This document shows, in pieces, positions 8,543 to 15,582 of a stretch of 20,431 nucleotides of DNA. The first letter of the stretch is position 1; the number at the start of each line of letters is the position of its first letter. This DNA is from CAZWRK01 sp964635875 (lineage in GTDB: Bacteria > Pseudomonadota > Gammaproteobacteria > Burkholderiales > Aquaspirillaceae). The stretch covers positions 1-20,431 of the forward strand of contig CAZWRK010000071.1 in assembly GCA_964635875.1 (NCBI GenBank), written 5' to 3'. The position numbers and the translations under genes were made by a program. The notes beneath the pieces are model-generated. The model was not told the DNA's origin. It ran no database searches and was given only the letters and a program-made list of their open reading frames with translations.

Positions 8543-10086
8543 TAGGTGACCACGCTCCCGGCGACGACGAATTCAAAGTCGGTGAAGGTCGAGGCGCTCG
8601 TCACGATAAAGCCGATGCGGACGCTGGAGGTCGAGGCGTCGACGGCTTGAGCCGTGGCGAAGGTCACGTCCTGGAGGACAGACGAAACGGAGTAGGTGGG
8701 GCCAACGCCGACGCCATTGATGGCCAGTTGGACGGTGGCCGTGCCGGACGCGCAGACCAGGGTCGCCCCGGTCAGGCTCAGCTTACGCTTGAAGACGCGC
8801 TGGTGGACGTAAGTCCCGTTCGCCGTCGTTCCGGCGTGCTTGGCGTAGTGGTTGTAGGAGGCGACGGTGCTGGGCAGCTGGGCGGCAGGAAGCTGACCGT
8901 TGCTGTCCAGGGTGGCGACGCCGTTCGCGGCGCCCTTCTGGGTCACCGGGATGACGGACGAGAGGTCCGGGTCGGCATAGATCAGGGCGCTACCCAGGCC
9001 GTTGACCTGGACCACCTTGCCAGCGTCAGCGGCGGTGAAGCTGGGGAGGGTGCTGTCCGGGCTGGTCTGGAGCCAGTTCAGGCCATCGAAGAACTTGAGG
9101 ACGTTCGGGACGGCGGAGGTGTCGAGCCAGAGCCAGCCCTGACCCGGAGAGACCGGCGTGGTGTTCGAGATGACCAGCTTGGCGCCAGCGGCCAGGGCGG
9201 CGGGGAGGCCGGAGACCTTGGCTTGGGCGATGTCGCCGTCGGCGATCTGGAGCTTGGAGTAGAGGATTTTGCCGGTGGCGGGGTCAGCGAACTTCTCTTC
9301 CATCATCAGGCCAGTCACGGCGGTCGTCGCCGTGTTCTCGACGGTGATGATGGAGATTGAGTTGCCCGAGGCGACCGGCGTGACGAAGGTCACGGTGTCG
9401 GTGGCGGGGTTGGCGACGTAGTCGTAGGAGCCGCCAGAGCGCTGGAGGATGCCGTTCTTGTAGACGTGCAGGACCGTGGTGTCGTCGTGGACGAACGAGA
9501 ACACCGCCTGGGTCGAGGTCGTGTAGTAGTCGACGCGGGTGTAGCCGGTGACCGAGGTCGAGCGGACCCGGAAGAAGCTGACCTTGTCGTTGAGGGCGAC
9601 GCCGGAGTTGAAGGTGACGGTGTCGGCGGCGGCGTCGTGCGTGTAGTCGCGAGAGACGCCAGGCGTCTTCAGGATGCCGTTCACGTAGACGAGGATGTCA
9701 TCGTCCGTATCGTGCGCGTAGGCGAAGACGGTCTGGCCAGACGTGGCGACATAGTCGACCCGGCCAAAGAAGATCGGGGCGCCGATGGTTCCGACGTCAG
9801 CGCCAGCGGGGCCGCGCACATCGGACAGGGAGGTCAGGGTGACCCAACCCAGGTCTTCGCTGGTGTAGACGCCGACGCGGTACTGGAGGCCATTGCTGGA
9901 GTCGAGGCGCATCTCGACCGGCCCGCTCCACTCACCGCTCTCGTCGAAGATCGAGGCCAGCAGTTCGCCGATGGTCTTGTTGCCGAGCTCAGCCGCGTTG
10001 ATGTAGCGGATGATCGACTCGAACTCGGCGGAGGTGTTCCCCGACGAGACGTAGTTGTTGGGGTTCTGCTGCCGAAGCCGAGCCAT
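8542..10086 (-). CDS. Tail fibre protein 2
   Basis: Residues about 17-95 form an N-terminal domain also present in fibre 1, probably the part that attaches to the tail. A single collagen-like RGPAGAD follows. Two tandem beta-rich repeats of about 65 residues are visible at 109-174 and 184-249, each starting RVDYxxTSxQxVFxxxHD and containing VYxNGIL; this repeat type is widespread in podoviral fibres. The segment GVATLDSNGQLPAAQLP at about 389-405 is a typical fibre stalk motif. The C-terminal 100 residues are beta-rich and Ser/Thr/Val-rich, the likely receptor-binding tip. The ATG follows the TAG of the nozzle gene directly, with a GAAGGAAT ribosome site. Receptor unknown. Confidence 0.8.
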   Translation of the reverse strand: MARLRQQNPNNYVSSGNTSAEFESIIRYINAAELGNKTIGELLASIFDESGEWSGPVEMRLDSSNGLQYRVGVYTSEDLGWVTLTSLSDVRGPAGADVGTIGAPIFFGRVDYVATSGQTVFAYAHDTDDDILVYVNGILKTPGVSRDYTHDAAADTVTFNSGVALNDKVSFFRVRSTSVTGYTRVDYYTTSTQAVFSFVHDDTTVLHVYKNGILQRSGGSYDYVANPATDTVTFVTPVASGNSISIITVENTATTAVTGLMMEEKFADPATGKILYSKLQIADGDIAQAKVSGLPAALAAGAKLVISNTTPVSPGQGWLWLDTSAVPNVLKFFDGLNWLQTSPDSTLPSFTAADAGKVVQVNGLGSALIYADPDLSSVIPVTQKGAANGVATLDSNGQLPAAQLPSTVASYNHYAKHAGTTANGTYVHQRVFKRKLSLTGATLVCASGTATVQLAINGVGVGPTYSVSSVLQDVTFATAQAVDASTSSVRIGFIVTSASTFTDFEFVVAGSVVT

Positions 10087-11586
10087 CTATTCCTTCCTCA
10101 CAACGACAGCCAGTCCGATGATGCGGAGGAGCCCGCTTCCGGGAACCGTCAGCCGGAAGGCGACGGCCTTGTAGCGATGCTCGAACCGGCGCTCGTACTG
10201 GCGGGAAAGTGGCACGTCGGGAAAGTTGTTGTCGTCCGGGCTGGCGTCGATCTCGAAGACCATCGAGTCCAGGAGGACACCCTCTTCGTTAAAGGCTTCG
10301 AGGGTGCAGTTCCCGTTGCCGGACGCCTGGATGATGACGGAGTGGGAGGACTTCTGGTCGGTGAAGGAGCCGTGCCAGAGGTAGGGCAGGGTGGCGACCA
10401 GGTTGGGGTACAGGTCGGCTCCGGCGTCCTCGATCTTGTTGATCTCATAGACGCCGCCAGGCGTACCCATGAACAGGCGTCCGCCCTGGGAGGCTCCGCA
10501 CCGGGCGTTCATGAACTCGGAGACCGACCACTTCGGCTCCATGACCCCGTTCTTGAAGGTGAGGGTCAGGCGCTTCGTCTGGGTTCCGCCAGGCTGCGGG
10601 AAGAAGACGTGGTACTGGCCCATATCCTGGTCGTACGCGGCGCTTATCTTTTCGTAGGCCGGTACGGAGTTCATGAGCTTTCGGTACAGGATGTCGATCT
10701 TGTCCGAGAGGCCCTGGGCTCCGATGGTCAGGCCGTTGTCGCGCGAGCGCCCGAGCGTGTGGACGCCGGAGCGGGAGCAGAACATCAGGACGTCTTCAGC
10801 CAGGCAGACCGTGTTGTGGCTGACGCAGCCGACGTTGATGTTGGCGCGCTCGTCGATGGTCCAGGTGGAGACGTCCGGGTCGACGGCGAAGACCACGGCG
10901 CGGTCCGTGGTGAAGATCACCAGGCGGGACTGCTCGAAGCGGGCCACGGCGGTGATGGGCTCGGCGGCGCCAGTGTAGTTGGCGATGTCGATCTTGGCGG
11001 CGCGCAGGACGTTGGTGGAGTCTTGGGCCTCGTCGTCTGGGAAGACCTCGTGGTCATCGACGCGGGAGAGGTGGACCTCGGTCTCGCGGCCAGAGATGCC
11101 AGCCACGGCCAGGCGGCGGCCAACAGCGGTGGCGAACGCCGGGCGCAGGCTGTCCAGGGCGACGCTCTGGTTCAGGGAGAACTTGGAGCCGTCGTAGTAG
11201 AAGGACTGTTGGCTGGACGAGAAGAAGTGGGCCTTGCGGTTGAAGACCGTGGAGGTGACCGTCGAGTCGATGGTGAAGGCGGTGTCCTCGACGACGCCGA
11301 TATCGCTGACCAGGTTGACGCCCTTGCCGTCCTGCTCGGCCCAGACGATCCCGTCCTTGGCGTAGAACTCGATGTGGTTGGTCGTGAAGCGGCCAGCATA
11401 ATGGGTCGCGCCGGGATCGCGCGTGATCTGGCCGCGCCAGTCGCAGAAGCCGTCGACCAGGTTGGCCAGGTACTGCTTGGAGCCCGTGTCGAGGGCGGTG
11501 ATGTCCCGCGTCGTGTCGAGGCCCTGGAAGTCCTGGTAGACGAAGGGCTTCGTCTGGACGCCGTGCGGGGACTTGGGACTCGACAT
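10087..11586 (-). CDS. Tail nozzle / hub protein (tail tubular B or gp10-like)
   Basis: This 499-residue protein is rich in beta strands and lacks membrane segments. It opens with a connector-like QGLDTTRDITALD segment. The region around residues 150-200 contains GRRLAVAGISGRETEVHLSR followed by a DHEVFPDD acidic stretch, a pattern found in podoviral tail-nozzle beta-propeller proteins (P22 gp10 and T7 gp12-like). Repeated blades are suggested by segments such as RLVIFTTDRAVVFAVDP, DVLMFCSRSGVHTLGRS and GGRLFMGTPGGVYEI. It follows the adaptor with a one-base TAATG overlap and directly precedes fibre 2, the usual order for an adaptor-nozzle-fibre block. It probably forms the distal end of the short tail. 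Confidence 0.75.
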   Translation of the reverse strand: MSSPKSPHGVQTKPFVYQDFQGLDTTRDITALDTGSKQYLANLVDGFCDWRGQITRDPGATHYAGRFTTNHIEFYAKDGIVWAEQDGKGVNLVSDIGVVEDTAFTIDSTVTSTVFNRKAHFFSSSQQSFYYDGSKFSLNQSVALDSLRPAFATAVGRRLAVAGISGRETEVHLSRVDDHEVFPDDEAQDSTNVLRAAKIDIANYTGAAEPITAVARFEQSRLVIFTTDRAVVFAVDPDVSTWTIDERANINVGCVSHNTVCLAEDVLMFCSRSGVHTLGRSRDNGLTIGAQGLSDKIDILYRKLMNSVPAYEKISAAYDQDMGQYHVFFPQPGGTQTKRLTLTFKNGVMEPKWSVSEFMNARCGASQGGRLFMGTPGGVYEINKIEDAGADLYPNLVATLPYLWHGSFTDQKSSHSVIIQASGNGNCTLEAFNEEGVLLDSMVFEIDASPDDNNFPDVPLSRQYERRFEHRYKAVAFRLTVPGSGLLRIIGLAVVVRKE

Positions 11587-12047
11587 TAGGAGACCTGCCC
11601 GTTGTTGCGGTTAGTGGTGGAGTTGCGGGAGTAGGCCGGGTTCGATCCGCCGTCGGTGGGGATCAGCGAGATGCGGGTGTTGCCGTTCAGGCGGTACCAG
11701 AGCTCACGGTTCATCGTGCGCAGGAACTCCTGGGCCAGGAGTTGCGTCTTCGAGGAGTTCTGTTGGGCGGCGTAGTAGTAGGAGACGCCAGCCTTGACGA
11801 TGTTGTCGGGGACCGGGCGCACGTCGTCGGCGGCCACGTAGTAGTCCAGGCGCGTGCCGTCCCAGTAGGGGTGGGCGCGGACCTCGTCGATGACCGTGTT
11901 GGCCAGGTCCATCAGCAGGAGGATGGTGTCCCCGCTGGCGGTGCCAGGGGCGTAGTCGCCGTACTTGCGGAGGACCTGCATGAGCAGGGTTCGCAGGGGC
12001 GAGTAGCCGTCTTTGATGTGCGGGTTGTGGTCGCTTCGTTCGGTCAT
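11586..12047 (-). CDS. Head-tail adaptor protein (tail tubular A-like), 153 aa
   Basis: This is a small, mostly helical protein. It has a long helix around residues 15-60 (LRTLLMQVLRKYGDYAP, LLLMDLANTVIDEVRAHPYW) and a second helical part with AAQQNSSKTQLLAQEFLRTM. The helix-turn-helix layout with the HPYWDGTRLDY turn resembles podoviral connector adaptors that bind beneath the portal. Its position, directly after the capsid gene and directly before the nozzle gene, fits this role. The C-terminal 25 residues (Asn/Ser/Thr-rich, SRNSTTNRNNGQ) look flexible. The ribosome site is weak. The assignment rests on size, order and helical pattern; another connector or completion protein is possible. 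Confidence 0.6.
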   Translation of the reverse strand: MTERSDHNPHIKDGYSPLRTLLMQVLRKYGDYAPGTASGDTILLLMDLANTVIDEVRAHPYWDGTRLDYYVAADDVRPVPDNIVKAGVSYYYAAQQNSSKTQLLAQEFLRTMNRELWYRLNGNTRISLIPTDGGSNPAYSRNSTTNRNNGQVS

Positions 12048-12056
12048 CTGGACCCC

Positions 12057-12091
12057 AAAAGGAAAGGGCGCCTCCTTGTGGGAGGCGCCCT
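12057..12091 (-). terminator. Intrinsic terminator after the major capsid gene
   Basis: A perfect 11-bp stem (AGGGCGCCTCC, 12065-12075, with 12081-12091) closes a five-base loop. On the minus strand it is followed by TTTCCTTTT. It lies about 33 nt after the capsid stop codon and directly before the adaptor gene, the position held by the late terminator after gene 10 in T7. The strong stem and interrupted T-run suggest partial termination, letting the tail genes be read through at a lower level. Confidence 0.85.
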
Positions 12092-12115
12092 GACTTTGGC
12101 CTGGTGGGGCTAGGG

Positions 12116-12123
12116 GGTCGTCC
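12116..12123 (-). repeat. GGACGACC element, copy 2
   Basis: The element abuts the TAA stop of the capsid gene (TAAGGACGACCCCC). It lies 25 nt before the terminator stem and about 76 nt before the adaptor start at 12047. Confidence 0.4.
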
Positions 12124-13302
12124 TTAGAGGCCGGTCCAGCCCTTGATGACCGTGTGGACCTTGTCCTGGAGGAGCTCCAGGCCGCACTCGGTCATGTACT
12201 CGTGGATCACGCCGTCCTGGTTGTTGCCCTGACGGTTCTCATAGAGGTTCGTGTCACGGCCCTGAAGGTAGCGGTACTTCAGGTTGGGGACGTCCAGGAA
12301 GATCATGGTCCCGTCCATGCCCGGAACCTGGCGGAAGGCCGGGTGCAGGTGGAACATCAGGTCGCCAGCGAAGGTGCTGTAGCGGGTGATGTTCACGCCG
12401 TAGGTGCCGCCGACTTGCTGGGGTTGCCAGCGGGCCTTGCCGATCTGCTGGAGCAGAGCCGCCGCCTTCCAGCCGCCGAACACCAGCTTCTCCTTGGAGC
12501 CGTACTTGAAGACGGTCTGGATCAGCTGGTCGTCGAACTGGGTCTCCGACATGGTGCCGTCGGAGTCCACCGCGCTGGCCAGGTTGATGGTCGTCGAGAT
12601 CGACGTCATCAGGCCGCCAGTGTAGCGGCGCGGGGTCGAGGACGAGCCGTTTTCCTCGGCCTTGATCCCGAAGAACATGGCGCGCTCGATGTCGCTCATG
12701 TGCAGCTTCAGGGCCTTGGTGGTGAGCTCGTCTTCCTTCGGGCCGGTGCGCAGGTAGGTCGACTTCAGGGTGTTCGACAGACCAAACGCGGTGCGGAAGA
12801 TTTGGGTGTAGTTCGACACCACGTCCGCGTCGAAGGACACGGTCGTCGGGGTGGTGTCGTTTTCAGTCGCCGCGTAGCCCGAGACGAAGAAGGTGTCGGA
12901 CTGGTTGATGGTGTACGCGGTCGAGCCGATGTTCCGGACCACGGCCAGGGTGGTCGAGGTGGTGTCAGCGGTGACGCGCACAACTTCGCCGGTCCGCGAG
13001 TTGACCAGGATGGCGCCAGCGATGGCGTACTTGTTGTCGTTCGCGGCGGCGATGGTCAGCGAGGTGGCCGAGGAGTTGTAGCCACCACCGTTGTTGATGG
13101 TGACGACGCGGTTCGGCATCTCGTCCCGGAAGTTCTTGTATTCCGGGTCGTCGGTGGCTTCCGACTGGGCCATGGACAGCAGCGCGTTCAGGGGCGCCGT
13201 GCCGTTGGGTTCCAGCAGGGTGTAGAGCTCGCGGTAGTTCTTGGGGCGGTAGTCGGCGGTGAATTCGCCAGAGCCGCGCAGGCCTTGGATAGCAGCACCC
13301 AT
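12124..13302 (-). CDS. Major capsid protein (SU10/DUF5309-like, HK97 fold)
   Basis: The 392-residue protein matches the DUF5309/SU10-type major capsid family in layout. An N-terminal arm is followed by a beta-rich inserted domain at about residues 66-145 (TSLTIAAANDNKY, EVVRVTADTTSTTLAVVRNI). The HK97 core then contains ALKLHMSDIERAMFFGIK (about 197-214), a RRYTGGLM turn, LVFGGWKAAALLQQIG, RYSTFAGDLMFHLHP and a C-terminal VIKGWTGL. The ATG at 13302 has an AGGAG ribosome site 8 nt upstream. The gene stands alone between two intrinsic terminators, so it probably has its own promoter, in keeping with the high copy number of capsid subunits. Family assignment is by motif recall, without a database search. 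Confidence 0.85.
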   Translation of the reverse strand: MGAAIQGLRGSGEFTADYRPKNYRELYTLLEPNGTAPLNALLSMAQSEATDDPEYKNFRDEMPNRVVTINNGGGYNSSATSLTIAAANDNKYAIAGAILVNSRTGEVVRVTADTTSTTLAVVRNIGSTAYTINQSDTFFVSGYAATENDTTPTTVSFDADVVSNYTQIFRTAFGLSNTLKSTYLRTGPKEDELTTKALKLHMSDIERAMFFGIKAEENGSSSTPRRYTGGLMTSISTTINLASAVDSDGTMSETQFDDQLIQTVFKYGSKEKLVFGGWKAAALLQQIGKARWQPQQVGGTYGVNITRYSTFAGDLMFHLHPAFRQVPGMDGTMIFLDVPNLKYRYLQGRDTNLYENRQGNNQDGVIHEYMTECGLELLQDKVHTVIKGWTGL

Positions 13303-13464
13303 AACGGGGACTCCTGAGATCAGGTTGGGGGAGGGGTCTCGGGAGCGTTCGCGGGGTGGCGGAAAGGACGTCGCCGGGTCGCGTCAGCTCAAGATGTCGA
13401 GAAGGGCCGTGGCGCTTCTGTGTGAGCTATGACGCAGGGCGTGGGACGCGGTCGTCCCGGTCGT
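13303..13464 (-). promoter_or_regulatory. Capsid-gene leader region with probable promoter
   Basis: Transcription from upstream should stop at the terminator just above this stretch, so a promoter for the capsid gene is expected here. On the minus strand it begins with ACGACCGGGACGACCG, a partial direct repeat. GGGACG/CGTCCC at 13443-13458 forms a small hairpin with a four-base loop. The CAGGAG ribosome site sits at the 3' end. No convincing -35/-10 pair was found. A GTCATAGCTCACACAGA segment near 13417-13433 is only weakly like a T7-type promoter. No reading frame here has gene-like content. Confidence 0.45.
13450..13457 (-). repeat. GGACGACC element, copy 3
   Basis: The element lies 7 nt after the T-run of the scaffold terminator and about 155 nt before the capsid ATG. 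It shares GGACGACCGC with the copy upstream of the portal, and here it forms part of a small hairpin. Confidence 0.4.
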
Positions 13465-13498
13465 AAAAAAAATCGCCCGGCGGTTAACCGGGCGATTT
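13465..13498 (-). terminator. Intrinsic terminator after the scaffold gene
   Basis: A perfect 11-bp stem (AAATCGCCCGG, 13470-13480, with 13488-13498) closes a seven-base loop and is followed on the minus strand by eight T residues counting those at the stem base. It is the clearest terminator in the window. It lies 45 nt after the scaffold stop and ends the portal-to-scaffold unit. On the plus strand the following bases are not T-rich, so termination should act on minus-strand transcripts only. Confidence 0.92.
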
Positions 13499-13542
13499 CT
13501 CTGGGTCACAAACAGGCCTTCGCGGGGGCAAGCTTGCGGAGT

Positions 13543-14556
13543 CTACATGTTCCGACGGCTGGGCGCCATGGCCGCGAGGCGGTCGATGCGCGGGTCGCCT
13601 TCCTGCTGGACAGGGGCGGAGTCGCCGCCGGTCGGGCCGGTGGACATGGAGCCGGTGAAGGCCTGGCGACGCTGGGCGATCTGGCGCATGCGCTCCAGTT
13701 CGGGCGAGTCCAGGCTGGCCTTGAAGTCGTTCATGACCGTGGCGGCGAGGCGCGGGTCGATGAAGTCGTCCAGGGTGTAGCCGCGCTCGCCAGCGAAGAT
13801 CAGGAAGTCGTTCGCGTGGTCAGCGTTGAGGCCGTGCTTCTGGGCCAGACCTTCCAGGTTGTTGGCGATCCGGGTCTGGATCGCTTCGTTCCGGGACTTG
13901 TTGGCGTCTTCGAGAGAGGAGACGCTGGAGTCAGCGAGGCCCTGGGTGTGGGACAGGGCTTGCTGGAGCAGGCTCATGAGTTGCTGCTGGCCGTCGGCCA
14001 GCTTCTTCATGTGGCTTTGCATGTCACGATAGCCAGGCGGGAGCGAGGCGGCGTTGTCCTGTTCCCACTTGGCAAGGACGTCTTCGTAGTCGTCCGGCTC
14101 GGTCTCTTTGGCTTGGTCAGCCTTGGCGCCCATCGTCGGGTTGGCCGTCTGACCCTTCAGGGTGTCGACGATCAGACGAGCGATGTCGTCGGGATGCTTG
14201 GCGACGCCCGCCTGCATGGCCAGTTCAGCGGCCTTGAGGAGGTTGGCGTTGTCGGCGTGCTTGAAGTTGAGATCGCGGTAGCGGTCGAAGGTCGACTTGA
14301 TTTGGTTCGGGGTGAGCTTCTTGCCGTCGATCTCATAGAGGATCGCGTCCTCACCCATCTGATCGCCTTCGTCGTGAGGGGAGCCCTCGGCGACGGCGAC
14401 TTCGGTGGGCGTGGGCTCGGGGGAAGCCTGGGGCTTCACGGGCGGCGCGGGCGGCGGCGGCGCAGCTTCCTGCGGCGGCGGGGCGCTCGGGTCCGGACCA
14501 AGTTGAGGGGAGGAAAGGCGCGCGACCATCGCGGCCATGTCGGGGGTATCAGCCAT
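13543..14556 (-). CDS. Capsid scaffolding protein
   Basis: This 337-residue protein is acidic through most of its length. It has a Pro/Ala-rich N-terminal region (residues about 15-55, with runs of PPP), an acidic central part (TEPDDYEDVLAKWEQD), a helical Gln-rich segment (MKKLADGQQQLMSLLQQALS) and a more basic C terminus (PRIDRLAAMAPSRRN). Acidic, helical proteins with a basic C-terminal tail directly upstream of the major capsid gene are typical podoviral scaffolds; the tail would bind capsid subunits. A GGAG ribosome site lies 7 nt before the ATG. No protease motif was seen, so it appears to be scaffold only. The assignment depends on position and composition. Confidence 0.75.
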   Translation of the reverse strand: MADTPDMAAMVARLSSPQLGPDPSAPPPQEAAPPPPAPPVKPQASPEPTPTEVAVAEGSPHDEGDQMGEDAILYEIDGKKLTPNQIKSTFDRYRDLNFKHADNANLLKAAELAMQAGVAKHPDDIARLIVDTLKGQTANPTMGAKADQAKETEPDDYEDVLAKWEQDNAASLPPGYRDMQSHMKKLADGQQQLMSLLQQALSHTQGLADSSVSSLEDANKSRNEAIQTRIANNLEGLAQKHGLNADHANDFLIFAGERGYTLDDFIDPRLAATVMNDFKASLDSPELERMRQIAQRRQAFTGSMSTGPTGGDSAPVQQEGDPRIDRLAAMAPSRRNM

Positions 14557-14593
14557 AAGGTTCTCCAGCCCGGCCTTAGCGGGGCAGGCTGGA

Positions 14594-15064
14594 CTAGAAC
14601 CCAGGCGCCTTGGGGCGGTCGTCCTGGCTCATGGCGATTTCGGTTTCAGCCAGACGTTGGATGCGGACAGGGAGGTCGAGGAGTTGCTTGGCGGCCCAGA
14701 TTGCGCCGCGCTGGAAGTCGACCTGCTGCTGGGTCATGGAGGCCTGGGTGGCGATGTTCATCGCGGCGGAGACGATCTCATCCTGCATGACCTGGCGGAC
14801 CAAGGACCAACCCTTGGAGCCCACCAGGTCATTTAGGGCTTGGAGTTTCGCCTGAGCGTTCAGCAGCCCTTGCGAGGCTTGTTGTTCTTGGAACCCTTCA
14901 TCGCGGGTTTCGAGGCGAACGCGGGCTTGCCCGCTTTGGATTTCGGGATCGACTTGGCCACGGAGGTCTCCTTCATCTGGCGCGGAGATAGTAGTTGCGC
15001 TTTGGCTTGTGGACGTCCCGGTGGAACGGGTTTTGCGGGGTGACGGAGTGGGTTTTTTCGCCAT
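14594..15064 (-). CDS. Conserved-looking phage protein of unknown function, start uncertain
   Basis: The C-terminal 80 residues look like a real, folded helical protein (GSKGWSLVRQVMQDEIVSAA; DFQRGAIWAAKQLLDLPVRI), the type of small helical protein often coded upstream of a scaffold. The only in-frame ATG is at 15064, but that start overlaps the previous gene by 92 nt and has no good ribosome site. The first 65 residues are low-complexity and may be a shadow of two genes in other frames. Other possible starts are a CTG near 14866 (TGCTGA overlap with the previous stop) or a GTG at 14824. The function is unknown, and the product is most safely taken as the region from about 14594 to 14866. Confidence 0.6.
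   Translation of the reverse strand: MAKKPTPSPRKTRSTGTSTSQSATTISAPDEGDLRGQVDPEIQSGQARVRLETRDEGFQEQQASQGLLNAQAKLQALNDLVGSKGWSLVRQVMQDEIVSAAMNIATQASMTQQQVDFQRGAIWAAKQLLDLPVRIQRLAETEIAMSQDDRPKAPGF
14860..14961 (-). CDS. Lys-rich mini-protein, 33 aa
   Basis: A GTG start at 14961 has a strong AAGGAG site seven bases upstream and encodes about 33 residues, very rich in Lys, Ser and Pro (AKSIPKSKAGKPAFASKP, then NNKPRKGC). The same frame opens at an ATG (14976) that overlaps the previous stop as ATGA, giving 38 residues without a good ribosome site. Either reading keeps the gene tightly coupled to its neighbours. A small, very basic protein could bind DNA or RNA, but nothing shows that directly. 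Its frame is nested within the N-terminal part of the larger reading frame from 15064. Confidence 0.55.
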   Translation of the reverse strand: MAKSIPKSKAGKPAFASKPAMKGSKNNKPRKGC

Positions 15065-15263
15065 GGTTCTTGTGGGTCATGTGCCAGCCCCGGCAGCTGG
15101 GGCATTGGTAGACGTAGAGCTTGTCGGTGGAGATTGAGCCGTTCTGCATCCCAGATTGGATGGCGGCGCGGGCGACGTACTCGTCTGGGAAACGGCGCTT
15201 CGAGAGACACATCTTGTGCCAGACCTCGACGCGCTGGCCGTGGGAACGGCTAGGCGCAGTCAT
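14973..15263 (-). CDS. Small zinc-finger-like protein, 96 aa
   Basis: The ATG overlaps the stop of the preceding gene as ATGA and has an AAGGAT ribosome site. The protein holds one probable zinc site, YQCPSCRGWHMTHK at about residues 52-65 (C-x2-C-x3-H-x2-H), a pattern common in small phage and actinobacterial proteins of unknown role. The rest is basic (RRFPDEYVARAA at the front; KPKRNYYLRAR at the end). A nucleic-acid-binding role is plausible but not shown. A longer reading frame reaches 15383, but its extra N terminus lies inside the upstream gene. Confidence 0.75.
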   Translation of the reverse strand: MTAPSRSHGQRVEVWHKMCLSKRRFPDEYVARAAIQSGMQNGSISTDKLYVYQCPSCRGWHMTHKNHGEKTHSVTPQNPFHRDVHKPKRNYYLRAR

Positions 15264-15529
15264 GTTTCGTTGATCCTTGTGATGAAGCTGGCGAGGTGCA
15301 TCGCGTAGACGGCGCTGGCGGGGATGACGGAACGGGTCGCGTCCCATCCGACGTAGCTTTTGCCAAGGTCGTCGGTGATGCACCAGCTGGCGGCGGTGGG
15401 CGCAGACCCGGTTCGTTCGACAAAAGTGTCGAGGGCCTGCGCGAAAGCTTCGATGAGCTGCCGCTTGATCTCAATGGTAGGCTCGGTGTCGCCCTTTTTG
15501 AAGGGGAGGACGTTGGAATTGTCGGTCAT
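15260..15529 (-). CDS. Hypothetical protein, 89 aa
   Basis: This soluble 89-residue protein has an N-terminal helix rich in charged residues (TIEIKRQLIEAFAQALDTFV), a short beta-like middle containing SWCITDDLGKSYVGWDA, and a hydrophobic C-terminal helix. No motif was recognised. It forms an ATGA overlap with the zinc-finger-like gene, so the two are probably translated together. No Shine-Dalgarno site is evident before its ATG. Function unknown. Confidence 0.6.
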   Translation of the reverse strand: MTDNSNVLPFKKGDTEPTIEIKRQLIEAFAQALDTFVERTGSAPTAASWCITDDLGKSYVGWDATRSVIPASAVYAMHLASFITRINET

Positions 15530-15544
15530 TTTCGGAATTGTTGT

Positions 15545-15582
15545 GGTTGAGGTGGGAATTAGCGGGGTGAGGTGGGATTAGC
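15545..15582 (-). repeat. Imperfect tandem repeat, two 19-nt units
   Basis: On the minus strand GCTAATCCCACCTCACCCC is followed directly by GCTAATTCCCACCTCAACC. The units differ at two or three positions. The repeat spans the TAA stop of the 209-aa gene and fills most of the short gap before the next gene, so it may reflect slippage or a duplicated binding site. Confidence 0.6.

Noticed and set aside
13415..13435. T7-promoter-like stretch (GTCATAGCTCACACAGA) upstream of the capsid gene
   Set aside because: Only a short partial match, and I found no second copy elsewhere in the window.
15264..15383. N-terminal extension of the zinc-finger-like protein to 15383
   Set aside because: It runs inside the upstream gene; the ATGA-overlap start at 15263 has a ribosome site.
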